NCBI GenBank assembly: GCA_945862455.1
Contig: CAMAXU010000020.1
Span: 1-32,000, forward strand
Source of the DNA: Rickettsia typhi
GTDB taxonomy: Bacteria; Pseudomonadota; Alphaproteobacteria; Rickettsiales; UBA1997
Direction of reading: 5' to 3'
Length of the DNA: 32,000 nt
Position 1 is the stretch's first letter, and the number at the start of each line of letters is the position of its first letter. The notes beneath the pieces were generated by a model that was given only the letters and a program-made list of their open reading frames with translations, did not search any database and was not told where the DNA came from. Positions 7,652-16,687 of this stretch are shown here, one piece after another. The translations under genes and the position numbers were made by a program.

Positions 7652-9525
7652 GTTTTTTTGCGGAAAATTTTTAAAAAAGTGGCAAGAAAAATTAAGATAC
7701 AACCCAGCCAAATTAAGTAAATGAATGGTTTGTAATAAACGCGTACGGCGTAATTTTCTTCTTCATCTTTATTTCCTATTACCAAATAAAGATCGCCAAA
7801 AAATCCATGTTTAATCGATGCTTCGTTTGTGGTTTGTTCTGAAATTGGATAATAGCGCAACTGTGGTTTTAAATGGGCAATTTCCTGACCATTTTTTGTT
7901 ACTAGAAAATCACCTTGGCGGGAGATAAAATTTTTACCGGCAAAATATTCTACGTCTAAAAATTTGATTTCAAAATTGGCAATTTTTAGTGATTCATTTT
8001 TCTTAAGATTTGTTTCTTTGGTGAGGCCGAAAGACGATGTAATTACAATGCCGACGATGATTATTGAAAAGCCGAAATGAGCTAAAGTCATTGCGATATT
8101 TTTGCTGGAAAAAACAGTGATTAGTGCAGAAAAAATTGCTAAAAATAAAATTAGGATTTGTAAAAAATCTGCAGATTTATGGTAGAAAAAAGTTAATGCG
8201 GTAATTGTGATTGCAGCCAGTAAAAGCAATGAGATCTTGAGGTTTATAAATTTTTTTACAGTAGTTTTTTCTGAATAATTTAGCTGATTTGAAATCGCCA
8301 AAAAAATCAAAAATGGCGTAATTAAAAAACCAAAAATTTTATTATAATATTCAGGGCCAATTGAAATAAATTCATCGAAAATTCCGCGCGAAAAAATCGG
8401 ATAAATTGTGCCAAGAAGCACTACAAATAAAGCGACAATCAGAAAATAATTATTGAGTAAAATTGAGCCTATTTTTGACCAGAGGAAAATTTTATTTTGT
8501 TCACTTTTTAAGCGCGGAATTTTAGCGCCAAGAATTAAAAGTCCGGCGCCGCCGATTAAGAAAATTAATCCGATAACAAAAAATCCGCGCTTGGCATCAA
8601 TGGCGAAAGAATGAACTGAAGTTAACACGCCGGAGCGCACTAAAAAAAGACCGAGCAGGCATAAAATGAAAGTTAGAATTGCTAAAAATGCCGTCCAGAT
8701 TTTGAAAATTTCTTTTTTTTCTAAAAGTTTTAAACAGTGAATTAATGCAGTTGCAGCAATCCAAGGCATGAGTGAAATATTTTCTACTGGATCCCAAAAC
8801 CAATAGCCGCCCCAGCCAAGTTCGCGATAAGCCCACCAAGCGCCGAGCCCAATTCCGAAAGTTAAAAAACCGTAAGAAAAAAATAGCCAGCCTTTCAAAT
8901 GTTGCGCGAATTTTTTATCGATTCTTTCGGATAAAAGTCCGGCGATGGCGAAAGAAAAAATTAAAGAAAATCCGATATAGCCAGTGTAAAGCATTGGCGG
9001 ATGTAGCGCAAGACCGATATCTTGCAAAAGAGGATTTAAGCCTAAACCAACTTCGGGAGTTGGAAAAATTCTCTCAAAAGGATTGGAAGTAAAAGCGGTG
9101 AAAGCAGCAAGTAGGGCGATGATTGAGGATTGTGCGGAAGAAATAATAATTTTTCTCTGAGCATCAATTTTGCTTAAAAAAGCAAAACCAAAACTGTAAG
9201 CAGAAAGTATGGAAATGAGCAGTAGCATTGAGCCCTCGTGATTGCCCCAACTGCCAGAAACTTTATAGATTAATGGTTTTAAATGATGAGAGTTTTGGTA
9301 AACGTTGGCGATGGAATAATCAGAAATTATGAAAGAATAAATTAAGCAAAGTTGCGAAATTGCAGCGGCGACAAAGCTTAGGGCGGTTAGATAAAAAGAG
9401 ATTTTTTCTAATTCTAAAAATTTTGTTGGGGTTTTTTTGCGCAAAGAAACGAAGTTGAAAAGCGGCAAAGAAATGCTGATTGAAAGTACTAATAATAAAA
9501 GTGCAAAACCGATGATTGGCGACAT
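7648..9525 (-). CDS. ccmF: Cytochrome c maturation protein CcmF (heme lyase subunit)
   Basis: A 625-residue multi-span inner-membrane protein that attaches heme to apocytochrome c in System I maturation. The WWD domain GWGGYWFWDPVEN is at about residues 237-249. The flanking heme-ligand histidines are in LHPPMLYTGY (about 174-183) and VRSGVLTSVHSFA (about 296-308). SWGNHEGSMLL (about 92-102) is another family block. Many hydrophobic segments run along the length, and the C-terminus ends with a final membrane span. Length is close to the usual 630-660. The gene lies 30 bp after thrC and overlaps ggt by 4 bp. The rest of the ccm system is not in the window, which is usual in Rickettsiales, where ccm genes are scattered. 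Confidence 0.96.
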   Translation of the reverse strand: MSPIIGFALLLLVLSISISLPLFNFVSLRKKTPTKFLELEKISFYLTALSFVAAAISQLCLIYSFIISDYSIANVYQNSHHLKPLIYKVSGSWGNHEGSMLLLISILSAYSFGFAFLSKIDAQRKIIISSAQSSIIALLAAFTAFTSNPFERIFPTPEVGLGLNPLLQDIGLALHPPMLYTGYIGFSLIFSFAIAGLLSERIDKKFAQHLKGWLFFSYGFLTFGIGLGAWWAYRELGWGGYWFWDPVENISLMPWIAATALIHCLKLLEKKEIFKIWTAFLAILTFILCLLGLFLVRSGVLTSVHSFAIDAKRGFFVIGLIFLIGGAGLLILGAKIPRLKSEQNKIFLWSKIGSILLNNYFLIVALFVVLLGTIYPIFSRGIFDEFISIGPEYYNKIFGFLITPFLIFLAISNQLNYSEKTTVKKFINLKISLLLLAAITITALTFFYHKSADFLQILILFLAIFSALITVFSSKNIAMTLAHFGFSIIIVGIVITSSFGLTKETNLKKNESLKIANFEIKFLDVEYFAGKNFISRQGDFLVTKNGQEIAHLKPQLRYYPISEQTTNEASIKHGFFGDLYLVIGNKDEEENYAVRVYYKPFIYLIWLGCILIFLATFLKIFRKKT

Positions 9526-9554
9526 ATATATAAAATTTTAGGACGAACCAAACC

Positions 9555-10973
9555 TTAAACTCTTTCTGAAATAAATTTTGTCACCGCTTCATAATTGTTC
9601 TCCAGAACTTCAAACTTTTCTTCGTTTTTAAATAAATCTTTCAAGAAATTTGGCAAAGTAGGATTTGGAACTCCTGCGGCAATAACCGCGTCTGGAAATT
9701 TTGCTGGATGCGCCGTTGCGAGAGAAACCACAAACTCGCCTTGATAATTTTTGCTTTTGATAAATTCTTCTCCAGCATAAATGCCAATAGCACTATGAGG
9801 ATCAAGGATTTCACCAGTTTTTTCAAAATATTTTTTTATGGTTTTTTTAGTGGTTTCGTCATCAACAGTAAAAGATTCAAATTCATTTTGAATGCTTTTC
9901 AAAACATCATCTGAAACTTTCAAACTGCCGCTGCGCTCAAAATCAGTCATTAATTTTGGCATTTTTGCTTCTGATTTTTTGGCGTGATGGGCATCAAAAA
10001 GCAATCTTTCAAAATTGCTTGAAACCTGAATATTCATGCTCGGAGAAATGGTTTCGATCATTTGTGCTTTACTATAATTATTTTCACGAATGAAGCGATT
10101 TAGAATGTCGTTTGAGTTAGTTGCGACAACAAGTTTGTTAATATTTAAACCCATTCTTTTGGCTAAAAATCCAGCATAAACATCGCCGAAATTTCCGCTT
10201 GGAACTGAAAATGAAATTGGATTTTTTTCTTCAACCCCAAGACGTAGCGCGGCATAAAAATAATAAACAATTTGCGCCATGATGCGGGCGAAATTAATTG
10301 AATTTACTGCCACCATTTTTTTGCCCTTCAAAAATTTGTCGCCGCTATTTTCTGCTGCAAACATTTTTTTTACCATTGATTGACAATCATCAAAATTTCC
10401 TTTTACCGCAATGTTGAAAACATTATCGGCTAAAACCGTGGTCATTTGTTTTCTTTGAACTTCAGAAACTTTTTCATGCGGATGTAAAATAAAAATCTGG
10501 GCATTTTTCGATGCTTTGCAGCCTTGAATTGCAGCTGATCCGGTGTCGCCAGAAGTAGCTCCAATTATGACGATTTTTTCATTTCTTTTGGTTAAAAAAT
10601 AATCGAGTAAATTTCCTAAAAATTGCAAAGCAAAATCTTTAAAAGCCAAAGTTGGACCGTGAAAAAGTTCCAATAAAAATTCATTATGGCTTAATTGTTT
10701 TAATGGCGCGATGGCGCTGTGAGAAAAATTTTTGTAAGATTTTTTGATGATTTTTTTGTAAGTGTTGGCATCTATTTCATTATCAACGAAATATCTAGTA
10801 ACCTCGAAAAATAATTCTTCGTAATTCATTTTTTTCATTTTTGTGATATCGTTTTTGCTAAATGTCGGCAAAAATTCTGGCACGTAAAGGCCGCCGTCTG
10901 ATGCTAAGCCTTGAAGAACAACTTCTTCAAAAGAAAGGCGCGGCGCTGCAAGGCGGGTCGAAATAAATTTCAT
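9555..10973 (-). CDS. thrC: Threonine synthase
   Basis: A 472-residue PLP enzyme converting O-phosphohomoserine to threonine. The PLP lysine is Lys112 in HGPTLAFKDFALQFLG, and the phosphate-binding segment is IIGATSGDTGSAA (about 137-148). The N-terminus MKFISTRLAAPRLSFEEVVL is characteristic of the long alphaproteobacterial and yeast-type ThrC, as are VNSINFARIMAQIVYYFYA and SVPSGNFGDVYAGFLAKRMG. It is first in the minus-strand block and diverges from rppH across a 78-bp gap. Threonine synthesis is missing from the classic obligate intracellular Rickettsia, so this gene speaks for a lineage with more biosynthesis. Confidence 0.96.
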   Translation of the reverse strand: MKFISTRLAAPRLSFEEVVLQGLASDGGLYVPEFLPTFSKNDITKMKKMNYEELFFEVTRYFVDNEIDANTYKKIIKKSYKNFSHSAIAPLKQLSHNEFLLELFHGPTLAFKDFALQFLGNLLDYFLTKRNEKIVIIGATSGDTGSAAIQGCKASKNAQIFILHPHEKVSEVQRKQMTTVLADNVFNIAVKGNFDDCQSMVKKMFAAENSGDKFLKGKKMVAVNSINFARIMAQIVYYFYAALRLGVEEKNPISFSVPSGNFGDVYAGFLAKRMGLNINKLVVATNSNDILNRFIRENNYSKAQMIETISPSMNIQVSSNFERLLFDAHHAKKSEAKMPKLMTDFERSGSLKVSDDVLKSIQNEFESFTVDDETTKKTIKKYFEKTGEILDPHSAIGIYAGEEFIKSKNYQGEFVVSLATAHPAKFPDAVIAAGVPNPTLPNFLKDLFKNEEKFEVLENNYEAVTKFISERV

Positions 10974-11051
10974 GAGAGCAATTATTTGATTTTTGTAAGG
11001 AGGTTTCGTAAGTTAATTTATATTTTTTAAGTCCAACCAATAAACAAGTCA

Positions 11052-11549
11052 ATGTCAGCGCAATCATACCAAGATCAGGAGAAGCTAGATTACTTATACC
11101 GCAGCGGTGTTGGCATTGTGCTGATTAATAAGAAGAAGGAAATTTTTGTTGGTAAAAGAATTGACAATCATTCTGATGCTTGGCAAATGCCGCAAGGTGG
11201 ACTTGACGCTGGCGAAACTGAAGATGAGGCGATGATTCGCGAATTGAAAGAAGAAACCGGAATTGATTATTTTAATATTAAAATAATCAAAAAAAGCGAA
11301 GTTCATCTTTATTATAACTTACCTTATAAATTGCAGAAAAAATTCTGGGGCGGAAAATATTTAGGTCAGAAACAAAGATGGTATTTGGCTGAGTTTACGG
11401 GAGATGAAGCTGCAATTAATATTCAAACTGAAAATCCGGAATTTTCGGATTGGAAATGGATTTCGCGCTCTGAAATTACAAGCGCAATTGTTGCTTTTAA
11501 ACGCGATCTTTACGAAGACGTGATTAAAGAATTTTCGGAATATTTATAA
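11052..11549 (+). CDS. rppH: RNA pyrophosphohydrolase RppH (Nudix)
   Basis: A 165-residue Nudix hydrolase that removes pyrophosphate from mRNA 5' ends and so triggers decay; in Rickettsia and Bartonella the same family is described as InvA/IalA dinucleoside polyphosphate hydrolase. YRSGVGIVLINKKKEIFVGKR (from residue 16) is the family start, and the Nudix box G49-x5-E55-x7-R63-E64-x2-E67-E68-x-G70 is complete. The C-terminal FSDWKWIS also matches. Length is normal. holC follows 6 bp downstream, so the two form an operon. The start at 11052 has no strong Shine-Dalgarno in range; the AAGGAGGT at 10997-11004 is too far away. Confidence 0.95.
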   Translation: MSAQSYQDQEKLDYLYRSGVGIVLINKKKEIFVGKRIDNHSDAWQMPQGGLDAGETEDEAMIRELKEETGIDYFNIKIIKKSEVHLYYNLPYKLQKKFWGGKYLGQKQRWYLAEFTGDEAAINIQTENPEFSDWKWISRSEITSAIVAFKRDLYEDVIKEFSEYL

Positions 11550-11554
11550 ATAAA

Positions 11555-11989
11555 ATGCCTGCTGAAATAAATTTTTACCAAGTTGATGAAACTATCATAA
11601 GGTCGCTTGCTCCATTGCTATTGAAGGTTTTGGATGAGAAGAAAAAAGCTTTAGTTTTTTGCGAAAATCCAACTCAAATCAAAGAAATTGATGGCGCGCT
11701 TTGGACTTACGGACGCAATAAATTTATTCCTCATGTGACGATTGAAGATAAGGAATTCGCAATGGAACGTCAGCCAATTTTGATTACGAATCGTGAAGAA
11801 AATTCAAACAAAGCTGATTATTTAGTTTTTTTAGATGCGCCATCAGATGCCTTTTTGCAAGAGTTTGCTAGGGTTTTTTATTTCTTTGAAGAAACAGAAT
11901 TAGAAAATGCCAAGAAAATTGCAAAAAAAATTAAACCAACAAACTCTTATAAAAAAGAAGATGGAAAGTGGATTAAGAGCTCTCTTTAA
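11555..11989 (+). CDS. holC: DNA polymerase III chi subunit
   Basis: A 144-residue HolC-family protein, the clamp-loader accessory subunit that links psi and single-strand-binding protein. MPAEINFYQV, KALVFCENPTQIKEIDGALWTYGRNKFIPH and QPILITNREENSNKADYLVFLDA are the conserved segments: the Cys-containing beta strand, the DxxLWT motif, and the PI.L.......N.A..L..LD block. The C-terminal RVFYFFEE and KKIKPTNSYKKEDGKWIK also match alphaproteobacterial HolC. It is co-transcribed with rppH and converges on ccoG with a 48-bp gap. Confidence 0.93.
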   Translation: MPAEINFYQVDETIIRSLAPLLLKVLDEKKKALVFCENPTQIKEIDGALWTYGRNKFIPHVTIEDKEFAMERQPILITNREENSNKADYLVFLDAPSDAFLQEFARVFYFFEETELENAKKIAKKIKPTNSYKKEDGKWIKSSL

Positions 11990-12037
11990 AAAGACGATTA
12001 AAAAAGATTTAGGACAGCCTCTAAGTATGATTCAGGT

Positions 12038-13429
12038 TTATTTTCCAATAAATATCGCCTCAACTTTTTCTTCTTTTTTATTAATTTTATCTATCAGTAA
12101 AAACTCAATTACGCTTCGCCCTTCTTCATTTCCTTCCATAAAAATTTTAGGTATAATCACATAAACTTTAAACGTCGAAACTGAATCGGGAGCAACTTCC
12201 ATATGATCTGGTTCAACATTTTGTATTTTTAAAAACGCATCTTTCGGTGCATTAATTTTTAGACTAAAAATCTTATTCTCATGAGTTTTATTCATGAGTT
12301 TTAATGTGTAGCCATTGCGAATTGAGCCATCAGAAAGAGTTACAAAAATCGGGTTGCGATCAGGCAAAATAGAGGTTTCAAGATTTGGTTTTAAAATCAG
12401 GCTGCGCAGCATTATCGCTGAAACTAAAATTAAAATTGTGGCATAAAGAAAGGTGCGCGGTTGCAAAATTTTAAATTTTTTTTGCGGTATTGGATTCAGT
12501 AAATGATTCATAGTGTCATAACGAATAAGACCTTTTGGCAAGCCAATTTTTTCCATCACATTGTCGCAGGCGTCAACGCAAAGTCCGCAGGCAATACATT
12601 CCATTTGTAACCCATTTCGAATATCGATGCCGGTAGGACAAACGACTACGCATTGTTTGCAATCAATACAATCGCTGCGATTTTTAAAATCCTCACCTTG
12701 CTTCATTTTACCGCGCGGTTCGCCGCGTTTTTCGTCGTAAGTAATAATGAGGGTATTTTTATCAAACATTGCAGATTGAAAGCGTGCGTAAGGACACATG
12801 TATGTACAAACATGTTCACGCGCAAAACCCGCCATAACATAAGTGGCGCCTCCAATTCCCAAGATCCAGCCCAAGGCATCCCAAGTTATTTGACCATGAA
12901 AAAGATTTTTTGTTAATGTAAATGAATCGGTAAAATAACTAACAAAAGCATAGCCGGTAAGGAGTGAAACTATTATCCAGCTGCTGTGAGTTAAAAATTT
13001 ACGCCAGAATTTTTTGAAGTTTTTTTTGCGATCAAGTAAAATACGATCATTGCGGTCGCCCTGAAATAAACGCTCCAGAGCGATAAAAATATCAGTCCAA
13101 ACAGTTTGAAAACAAGCATAACCACACCAGATTCTGCCAAAAAGTGAAGTTACAAAAAATAATGCAACGGCAGCAAGAATAAGGATTCCAGCTAAATAAT
13201 AAACTTCCTGCGGCCAGATTTCGATGCCAAAAAAATAAGCCTTTCCATCTGAAAAATCGATAAGAATTGCTTGATTTGAAGCCCCACCAGCGCGTTCAAA
13301 GCGCAAAAAGGGAGAGAAAAAATAAATGCTTAAAAACACACTATTTAGAATCCATTTTAGACGACGAAAACGTCCTTTAACTTTTTGGGGATAAAGACGT
13401 TTTTTTGCTTCAAAAAGAGGACCTGACAT
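12038..13429 (-). CDS. ccoG: Cytochrome c oxidase accessory protein CcoG (FixG/RdxA-like)
   Basis: A 463-residue membrane ferredoxin-like protein needed for cbb3-type oxidase assembly, probably by reducing copper. There are membrane spans at about residues 26-44, 77-96, 148-167, 184-202 and 330-348. Two 4Fe-4S motifs are complete: C254-x2-C257-x2-C260-x3-C264-P and C278-x2-C281-x2-C284-x3-C288. WCGYACFQTVWTDIF and REHVCTYMCPYARFQSAMFD are family hallmarks. The C-terminal third (about 350-463) is the FixG immunoglobulin-like domain. No ccoNOPQ genes are present, but the protein implies a cbb3 oxidase elsewhere. It diverges from the exporter operon across a gap holding a MITE-like hairpin. Confidence 0.95.
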   Translation of the reverse strand: MSGPLFEAKKRLYPQKVKGRFRRLKWILNSVFLSIYFFSPFLRFERAGGASNQAILIDFSDGKAYFFGIEIWPQEVYYLAGILILAAVALFFVTSLFGRIWCGYACFQTVWTDIFIALERLFQGDRNDRILLDRKKNFKKFWRKFLTHSSWIIVSLLTGYAFVSYFTDSFTLTKNLFHGQITWDALGWILGIGGATYVMAGFAREHVCTYMCPYARFQSAMFDKNTLIITYDEKRGEPRGKMKQGEDFKNRSDCIDCKQCVVVCPTGIDIRNGLQMECIACGLCVDACDNVMEKIGLPKGLIRYDTMNHLLNPIPQKKFKILQPRTFLYATILILVSAIMLRSLILKPNLETSILPDRNPIFVTLSDGSIRNGYTLKLMNKTHENKIFSLKINAPKDAFLKIQNVEPDHMEVAPDSVSTFKVYVIIPKIFMEGNEEGRSVIEFLLIDKINKKEEKVEAIFIGK

Positions 13430-13467
13430 TGGAAATGCTTTGAATTTTTTAAAGGTAAGTTAATTAG

Positions 13468-13612
13468 GAGTTTGTCGCGTAAATCAAAATTTTCTAAGAA
13501 ATTTTTGTGATTCTGATTTTTTTCAAAGGTAAGCGTACCTAGATGTACGTGCGTTTGAAAAAATCAGAATTGCGAAAAGTTCGACGAAAAGTTTGATTTA
13601 CGCGACAAACTC
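13468..13612. mobile_element. 145-bp MITE-like palindrome with 5-bp target duplication
   Basis: The terminal inverted repeats are 21 bp and perfect: 13468-13488 begins GAGTTTGTCGCGTAAATCAA and 13592-13612 is its exact reverse complement. ATTAG flanks the element directly on both sides (13463-13467 and 13613-13617), as a transposition target duplication would. The interior is also palindromic: ATTCTGATTTTTTTCAAA pairs with TTTGAAAAAATCAGAAT near the centre with one bulged T, so the whole element can fold into one long hairpin. No reading frame lies inside, so movement would need a transposase in trans. It stands between the divergent ccoG and exporter permease genes and may affect both promoters. 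Confidence 0.85.
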
Positions 13613-13663
13613 ATTAGCTAACACTGTCTAATTAATCTTTTTTAAATACCTGTAAATTTTTTT

Positions 13664-14803
13664 ATGAACCAAATTGCAATCAAAATGCTGATGGGAGATC
13701 GCGCCAAATATTTGGGTCTAATTTTTGGTATTATGTTTGCGACACTTTTAATGGCGCAACAAATGTCGCTGTTTATCGGAATTATGAGTCGAACTTATGC
13801 CACGATTGACGAAACCAATGAAGTTGATATTTGGGTTATGGATAAAAAAGTGCAATATTTAGACGGTGTTGAACCACTTCCCGATATTGCTTTAGCAAAG
13901 GTTAGAAGCGTTGAAGGTGTAAAATGGGCGGTTCCGATACATAAAGGAAATTTGGTGGTGAAAGTTAATGGCAGCCTGCAAACTGTTGGTTTGGTTGGTG
14001 TTGATGATGTTTCTTTTGTCGGCGCACCGCGTAAAATGGTGATGGGAAATTTGGAAGATTTAAAAATAAAAAATGCTGTAATAGTCGACCGTTTGGGCTA
14101 CAGCTACATTTGGCCCGACGAGCCTTATAAAATCGGTCGCGAATTTGAAGCTAACGATCAAAGAATGTTTTTGGTTGGAATTTGTGACTCAACGCCAAAT
14201 TTTGCTTCTCCCGTTATAATGTATGCACGCTACTCCGAAGCAATTCAATACACTGGACAATCGCGAAATAAAATGTCTTTCGTAGTTGCAAAAGCGCAAG
14301 ATGGTTTTGATCCAAAACGAGTCGCAGAGCGCATCAGCAAAGAAACCAATTTAAAAGCACAAACTTGGAAAGAATTTTCTGACGCAACAATGAATTATTA
14401 TTTAACTCACACCGGAATTGCGATTAATTTTGGAATTACAGTTTTGCTTGGCTTCATAATTGGCGCGGTTATTTCGGGGCAAACTTTTTATATTTTTATT
14501 GTTGAGAATTTAAAACAATTCGCCGCGTTAAAAGCAATTGGCGTGACTAATAATAAAATTTTAAAAATGGTTTTAACTCAAGCAGCTGTTGTTGGATCGA
14601 TTGGTTTTGCGATCGGAATTGGATTGACTTCAATTTTTTTTAAAAAAGTTTCTGGCGGCGCTAGTGCTTTCAAAGGATTTTTCTTGCCGTGGCAAGTTGT
14701 TTTGGGCGTGGCTTTGGCGGTTGTTTTAATTATGTTTATTTCCAGTTTTATCAGCATCAGAAAAGTTTTTGTTACTGATCCGGCAATTGTTTTTAGAGGA
14801 TGA
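13664..14803 (+). CDS. ABC exporter permease, FtsX/DevC-like
   Basis: A 379-residue permease with one N-terminal membrane span (about residues 15-37), a large extracytoplasmic domain (about 45-240) and three C-terminal spans (about 253-275, 303-325, 345-367). This topology and the FtsX-type C-terminus (QFAALKAIGVTNNKILKMVLTQA) place it with MacB, LolC and DevC permeases. Such permeases usually act as mechanotransmitters rather than true channels. It opens a four-gene set with an ATPase, an adaptor and an outer-membrane factor, so a tripartite exporter across both membranes is inferred. The substrate cannot be read from the sequence; DevBCA relatives export glycolipids and others export antibiotics or peptides. 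The start at 13664 gives the family N-terminus. Confidence 0.88.
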   Translation: MNQIAIKMLMGDRAKYLGLIFGIMFATLLMAQQMSLFIGIMSRTYATIDETNEVDIWVMDKKVQYLDGVEPLPDIALAKVRSVEGVKWAVPIHKGNLVVKVNGSLQTVGLVGVDDVSFVGAPRKMVMGNLEDLKIKNAVIVDRLGYSYIWPDEPYKIGREFEANDQRMFLVGICDSTPNFASPVIMYARYSEAIQYTGQSRNKMSFVVAKAQDGFDPKRVAERISKETNLKAQTWKEFSDATMNYYLTHTGIAINFGITVLLGFIIGAVISGQTFYIFIVENLKQFAALKAIGVTNNKILKMVLTQAAVVGSIGFAIGIGLTSIFFKKVSGGASAFKGFFLPWQVVLGVALAVVLIMFISSFISIRKVFVTDPAIVFRG

Positions 14804-14806
14804 TTT

Positions 14807-15490
14807 ATGAATAAAAAAATCTCCATCGAAACCAAAAATATCAGCAAAGATTTTCAAATTGGCGAACAAAAAATGCGCGTGCTTTTTGATATTAATTTAA
14901 AAATTTATGCTGGCGAAATCACGATGCTTGTAGGTCCGTCGGGATGCGGAAAAACTACGTTAATTTCAATTATCAGCGGAATTTTAAGTCAAACCGAAGG
15001 CGAAGTAATTATTAATAATGAAATAATTACAAATCTTGCCGATGAAAAAAAAGTCAATTTTCGTCGCAAAAATTTAGGATTTATTTTTCAGCAATATAAT
15101 CTTTTACCAGCTTTAACTGCCGCAGAAAATGCAGCAATTACGCTAATCGCTGACGATATGGAAATTTCGAAAGCCTGCAAAAAATCAGCCGCAATTTTGC
15201 GCGAAATCGACATGGAAAATCATATCGAAAAGTTGCCATCACAACTTTCTGGCGGTCAACAGCAGCGCGTTGCAATTGCGCGCGCTTTGGTTCACGAGCC
15301 GTCAATAATTATTTGCGATGAACCAACATCAGCGCTTGATGCAGCAACTGGTCAGAAAGTAATGGAAATTTTGCGCGATAATGCCTTAAAAAGCGGTCGC
15401 GCTGTAATTATTGTGACTCACGATGATCGTATTTTCAAATTCGCCAACCGCATTATTAAAATGGAAGATGGAAGAATTGTAGAAAACTAA
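14807..15490 (+). CDS. ABC exporter ATP-binding protein (LolD/MacB-like)
   Basis: A 227-residue nucleotide-binding subunit. Walker A is GPSGCGKTT (residues 43-51), the Q-loop is FIFQQYNLLPALT, the signature is LSGGQQQRVAIARAL (147-161), Walker B is SIIICDEPTSALD (166-178), and the switch His is in VIIVTHDD. It starts 3 bp after the permease stop, so the two are translationally linked. The LolD/MacB/DevA branch is indicated by the compact size and the partner permease. It energises the exporter encoded by the flanking genes. Confidence 0.95.
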   Translation: MNKKISIETKNISKDFQIGEQKMRVLFDINLKIYAGEITMLVGPSGCGKTTLISIISGILSQTEGEVIINNEIITNLADEKKVNFRRKNLGFIFQQYNLLPALTAAENAAITLIADDMEISKACKKSAAILREIDMENHIEKLPSQLSGGQQQRVAIARALVHEPSIIICDEPTSALDAATGQKVMEILRDNALKSGRAVIIVTHDDRIFKFANRIIKMEDGRIVEN

Positions 15491-15544
15491 AATCTATTGC
15501 GGATGCCCCTATTTACTCGGCGCGCAGCAATTCAAAATCAACCT

Positions 15545-15567
15545 AAATTCAAACGAAGTTTGAATTT
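15545..15567. repeat. Perfect 10-bp stem hairpin between ATPase and adaptor genes
   Basis: AAATTCAAAC (15545-15554) and GTTTGAATTT (15558-15567) form a perfect stem around GAA. It lies 55 bp after the ATPase stop and 13 bp before the adaptor start. With no T run following, it could tune expression between the two genes or serve as a binding palindrome. Confidence 0.6.
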
Positions 15568-15579
15568 AAATTAGCATAT

Positions 15580-16509
15580 ATGATAAATGAAAAAATTAAA
15601 AATTTGACAAAGCAAAAACATTTCGTTTTGAAAATTGCTTTGCCTGCAATTGCGGCGCTAATGTTTTTAAGTGCGATTATTGGATTATTTCAAAATCCAA
15701 AACGTCAAAATCTTGAGCCACAAAATCCCTTAACAATTTCAGCTTACGCGCACAGCGTTTCTGGGCTTGGAGTTGCTGAACCGCAAAGTGAATCAATTGC
15801 AATTGGCACGAATATTTCAGGAATTGTTTCGGAAATTTATGTCAAAGCCGGAGATAAAGTTAAAAAAGGCGACAAGCTTTTCACCGTTGATGATCGCGAG
15901 GTTAAAGCTAATCTGGATTTAAAAATGGCAGAATTTAAAGCCGCAGAATTTGATGCTGAAGAAAAGCGTCAGGAATTTAAAATGTATAAAAATATTGATG
16001 ATGAGCGCGCTTATAGTCGTGATGAATTTAACAAAAAAAGAATCGCCGCCGGAATATTTGAGCAAAGAGCAAAACAGGCGAAAGCAGAAATGGAAATGGC
16101 AAAAATTGCGGTTGATAAATCGACTGTAAAAGCGCCAATAAAAGCCGAAATTTTAAAAGTTGATATTCGTCTCGGCGAGTTTGCGCAAGGTGGTGCGCTG
16201 TCGAAATCTTTGATGATTATTGGTGATTTATCATTGATGCATGTGCGTGTTGAAATCGATGAATCTGATGCACATCGCGTAAATCCAAATCGTCCGGCGA
16301 CGGCGTTTTTGCGAGGTCAGCCAACATTTAAAATCCCGTTAAAATTTGTGAGGATTGAACCTTATATTGTGCCAAAAGTTTCACTAAGTGGCGACAATGC
16401 TGAAAAAATTGATACACGAGTTTTGCAAGCGATTTATAGTTTTGAAAATAATTTCGAATCTAAAATTCTGGTTGGTCAGCAACTGGATGTTTATATTGAG
16501 TCGAAATAA
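15580..16509 (+). CDS. Periplasmic adaptor (HlyD/membrane fusion family) of the ABC exporter
   Basis: A 309-residue adaptor. A short cytoplasmic N-terminus and one membrane span (about residues 16-37) precede a biotinyl-lipoyl half-domain (SIAIGTNISGIVSEIYVKAGDKVKKGDKLFTVDDRE, about 71-106). Then come an alpha hairpin of charged residues (about 107-175), the returning half (STVKAPIKAEILKVDIRLGEF) and a beta-barrel region. This order is that of DevB, HlyD and MacA. It would join the inner-membrane permease to the outer-membrane factor. The hairpin is short, which is usual for adaptors working with TolC-like proteins whose tunnel covers much of the periplasm. The gap to the next gene is enlarged by an inserted 162-bp MITE. 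Confidence 0.9.
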   Translation: MINEKIKNLTKQKHFVLKIALPAIAALMFLSAIIGLFQNPKRQNLEPQNPLTISAYAHSVSGLGVAEPQSESIAIGTNISGIVSEIYVKAGDKVKKGDKLFTVDDREVKANLDLKMAEFKAAEFDAEEKRQEFKMYKNIDDERAYSRDEFNKKRIAAGIFEQRAKQAKAEMEMAKIAVDKSTVKAPIKAEILKVDIRLGEFAQGGALSKSLMIIGDLSLMHVRVEIDESDAHRVNPNRPATAFLRGQPTFKIPLKFVRIEPYIVPKVSLSGDNAEKIDTRVLQAIYSFENNFESKILVGQQLDVYIESK

Positions 16510-16525
16510 GTTTTTTAAATCATAC

Positions 16526-16687
16526 TATACCAAATTAACTATCTCTTGAGAGCGCAAACGAAGTATTTTTGAGGAAAAATTGCGACTGGAAATGTAAGCT
16601 GTATCGATTGATACAGCGTCATTTTCTGAGCAAATTTTTACCAAAAAGACAAAGTTATGGTTATCAAAAGATAGTTAATTTGGTATA
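16526..16687. mobile_element. 162-bp MITE, copy 1 (second copy at 28830-28991)
   Basis: Ends are TATACCAAATTAACTATCT (16526-16544) and its reverse complement (16669-16687). The whole element folds into one imperfect hairpin with its tip at GCTGTATCGATTGATACAGC. It differs from the second copy at only about six positions. Both copies begin and end with TA, as expected if the element is TACC...GGTA with a duplicated TA target, the habit of IS630/Tc1-type transposition. No protein is encoded, so it would be non-autonomous. It separates the adaptor gene from the outer-membrane factor gene, which may now need its own promoter. Confidence 0.88.

Noticed and set aside
10997..11004. AAGGAGGT, a perfect Shine-Dalgarno on the plus strand
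   Set aside because: No ATG, GTG or TTG lies within a usable distance; rppH starts 48 bp further on.
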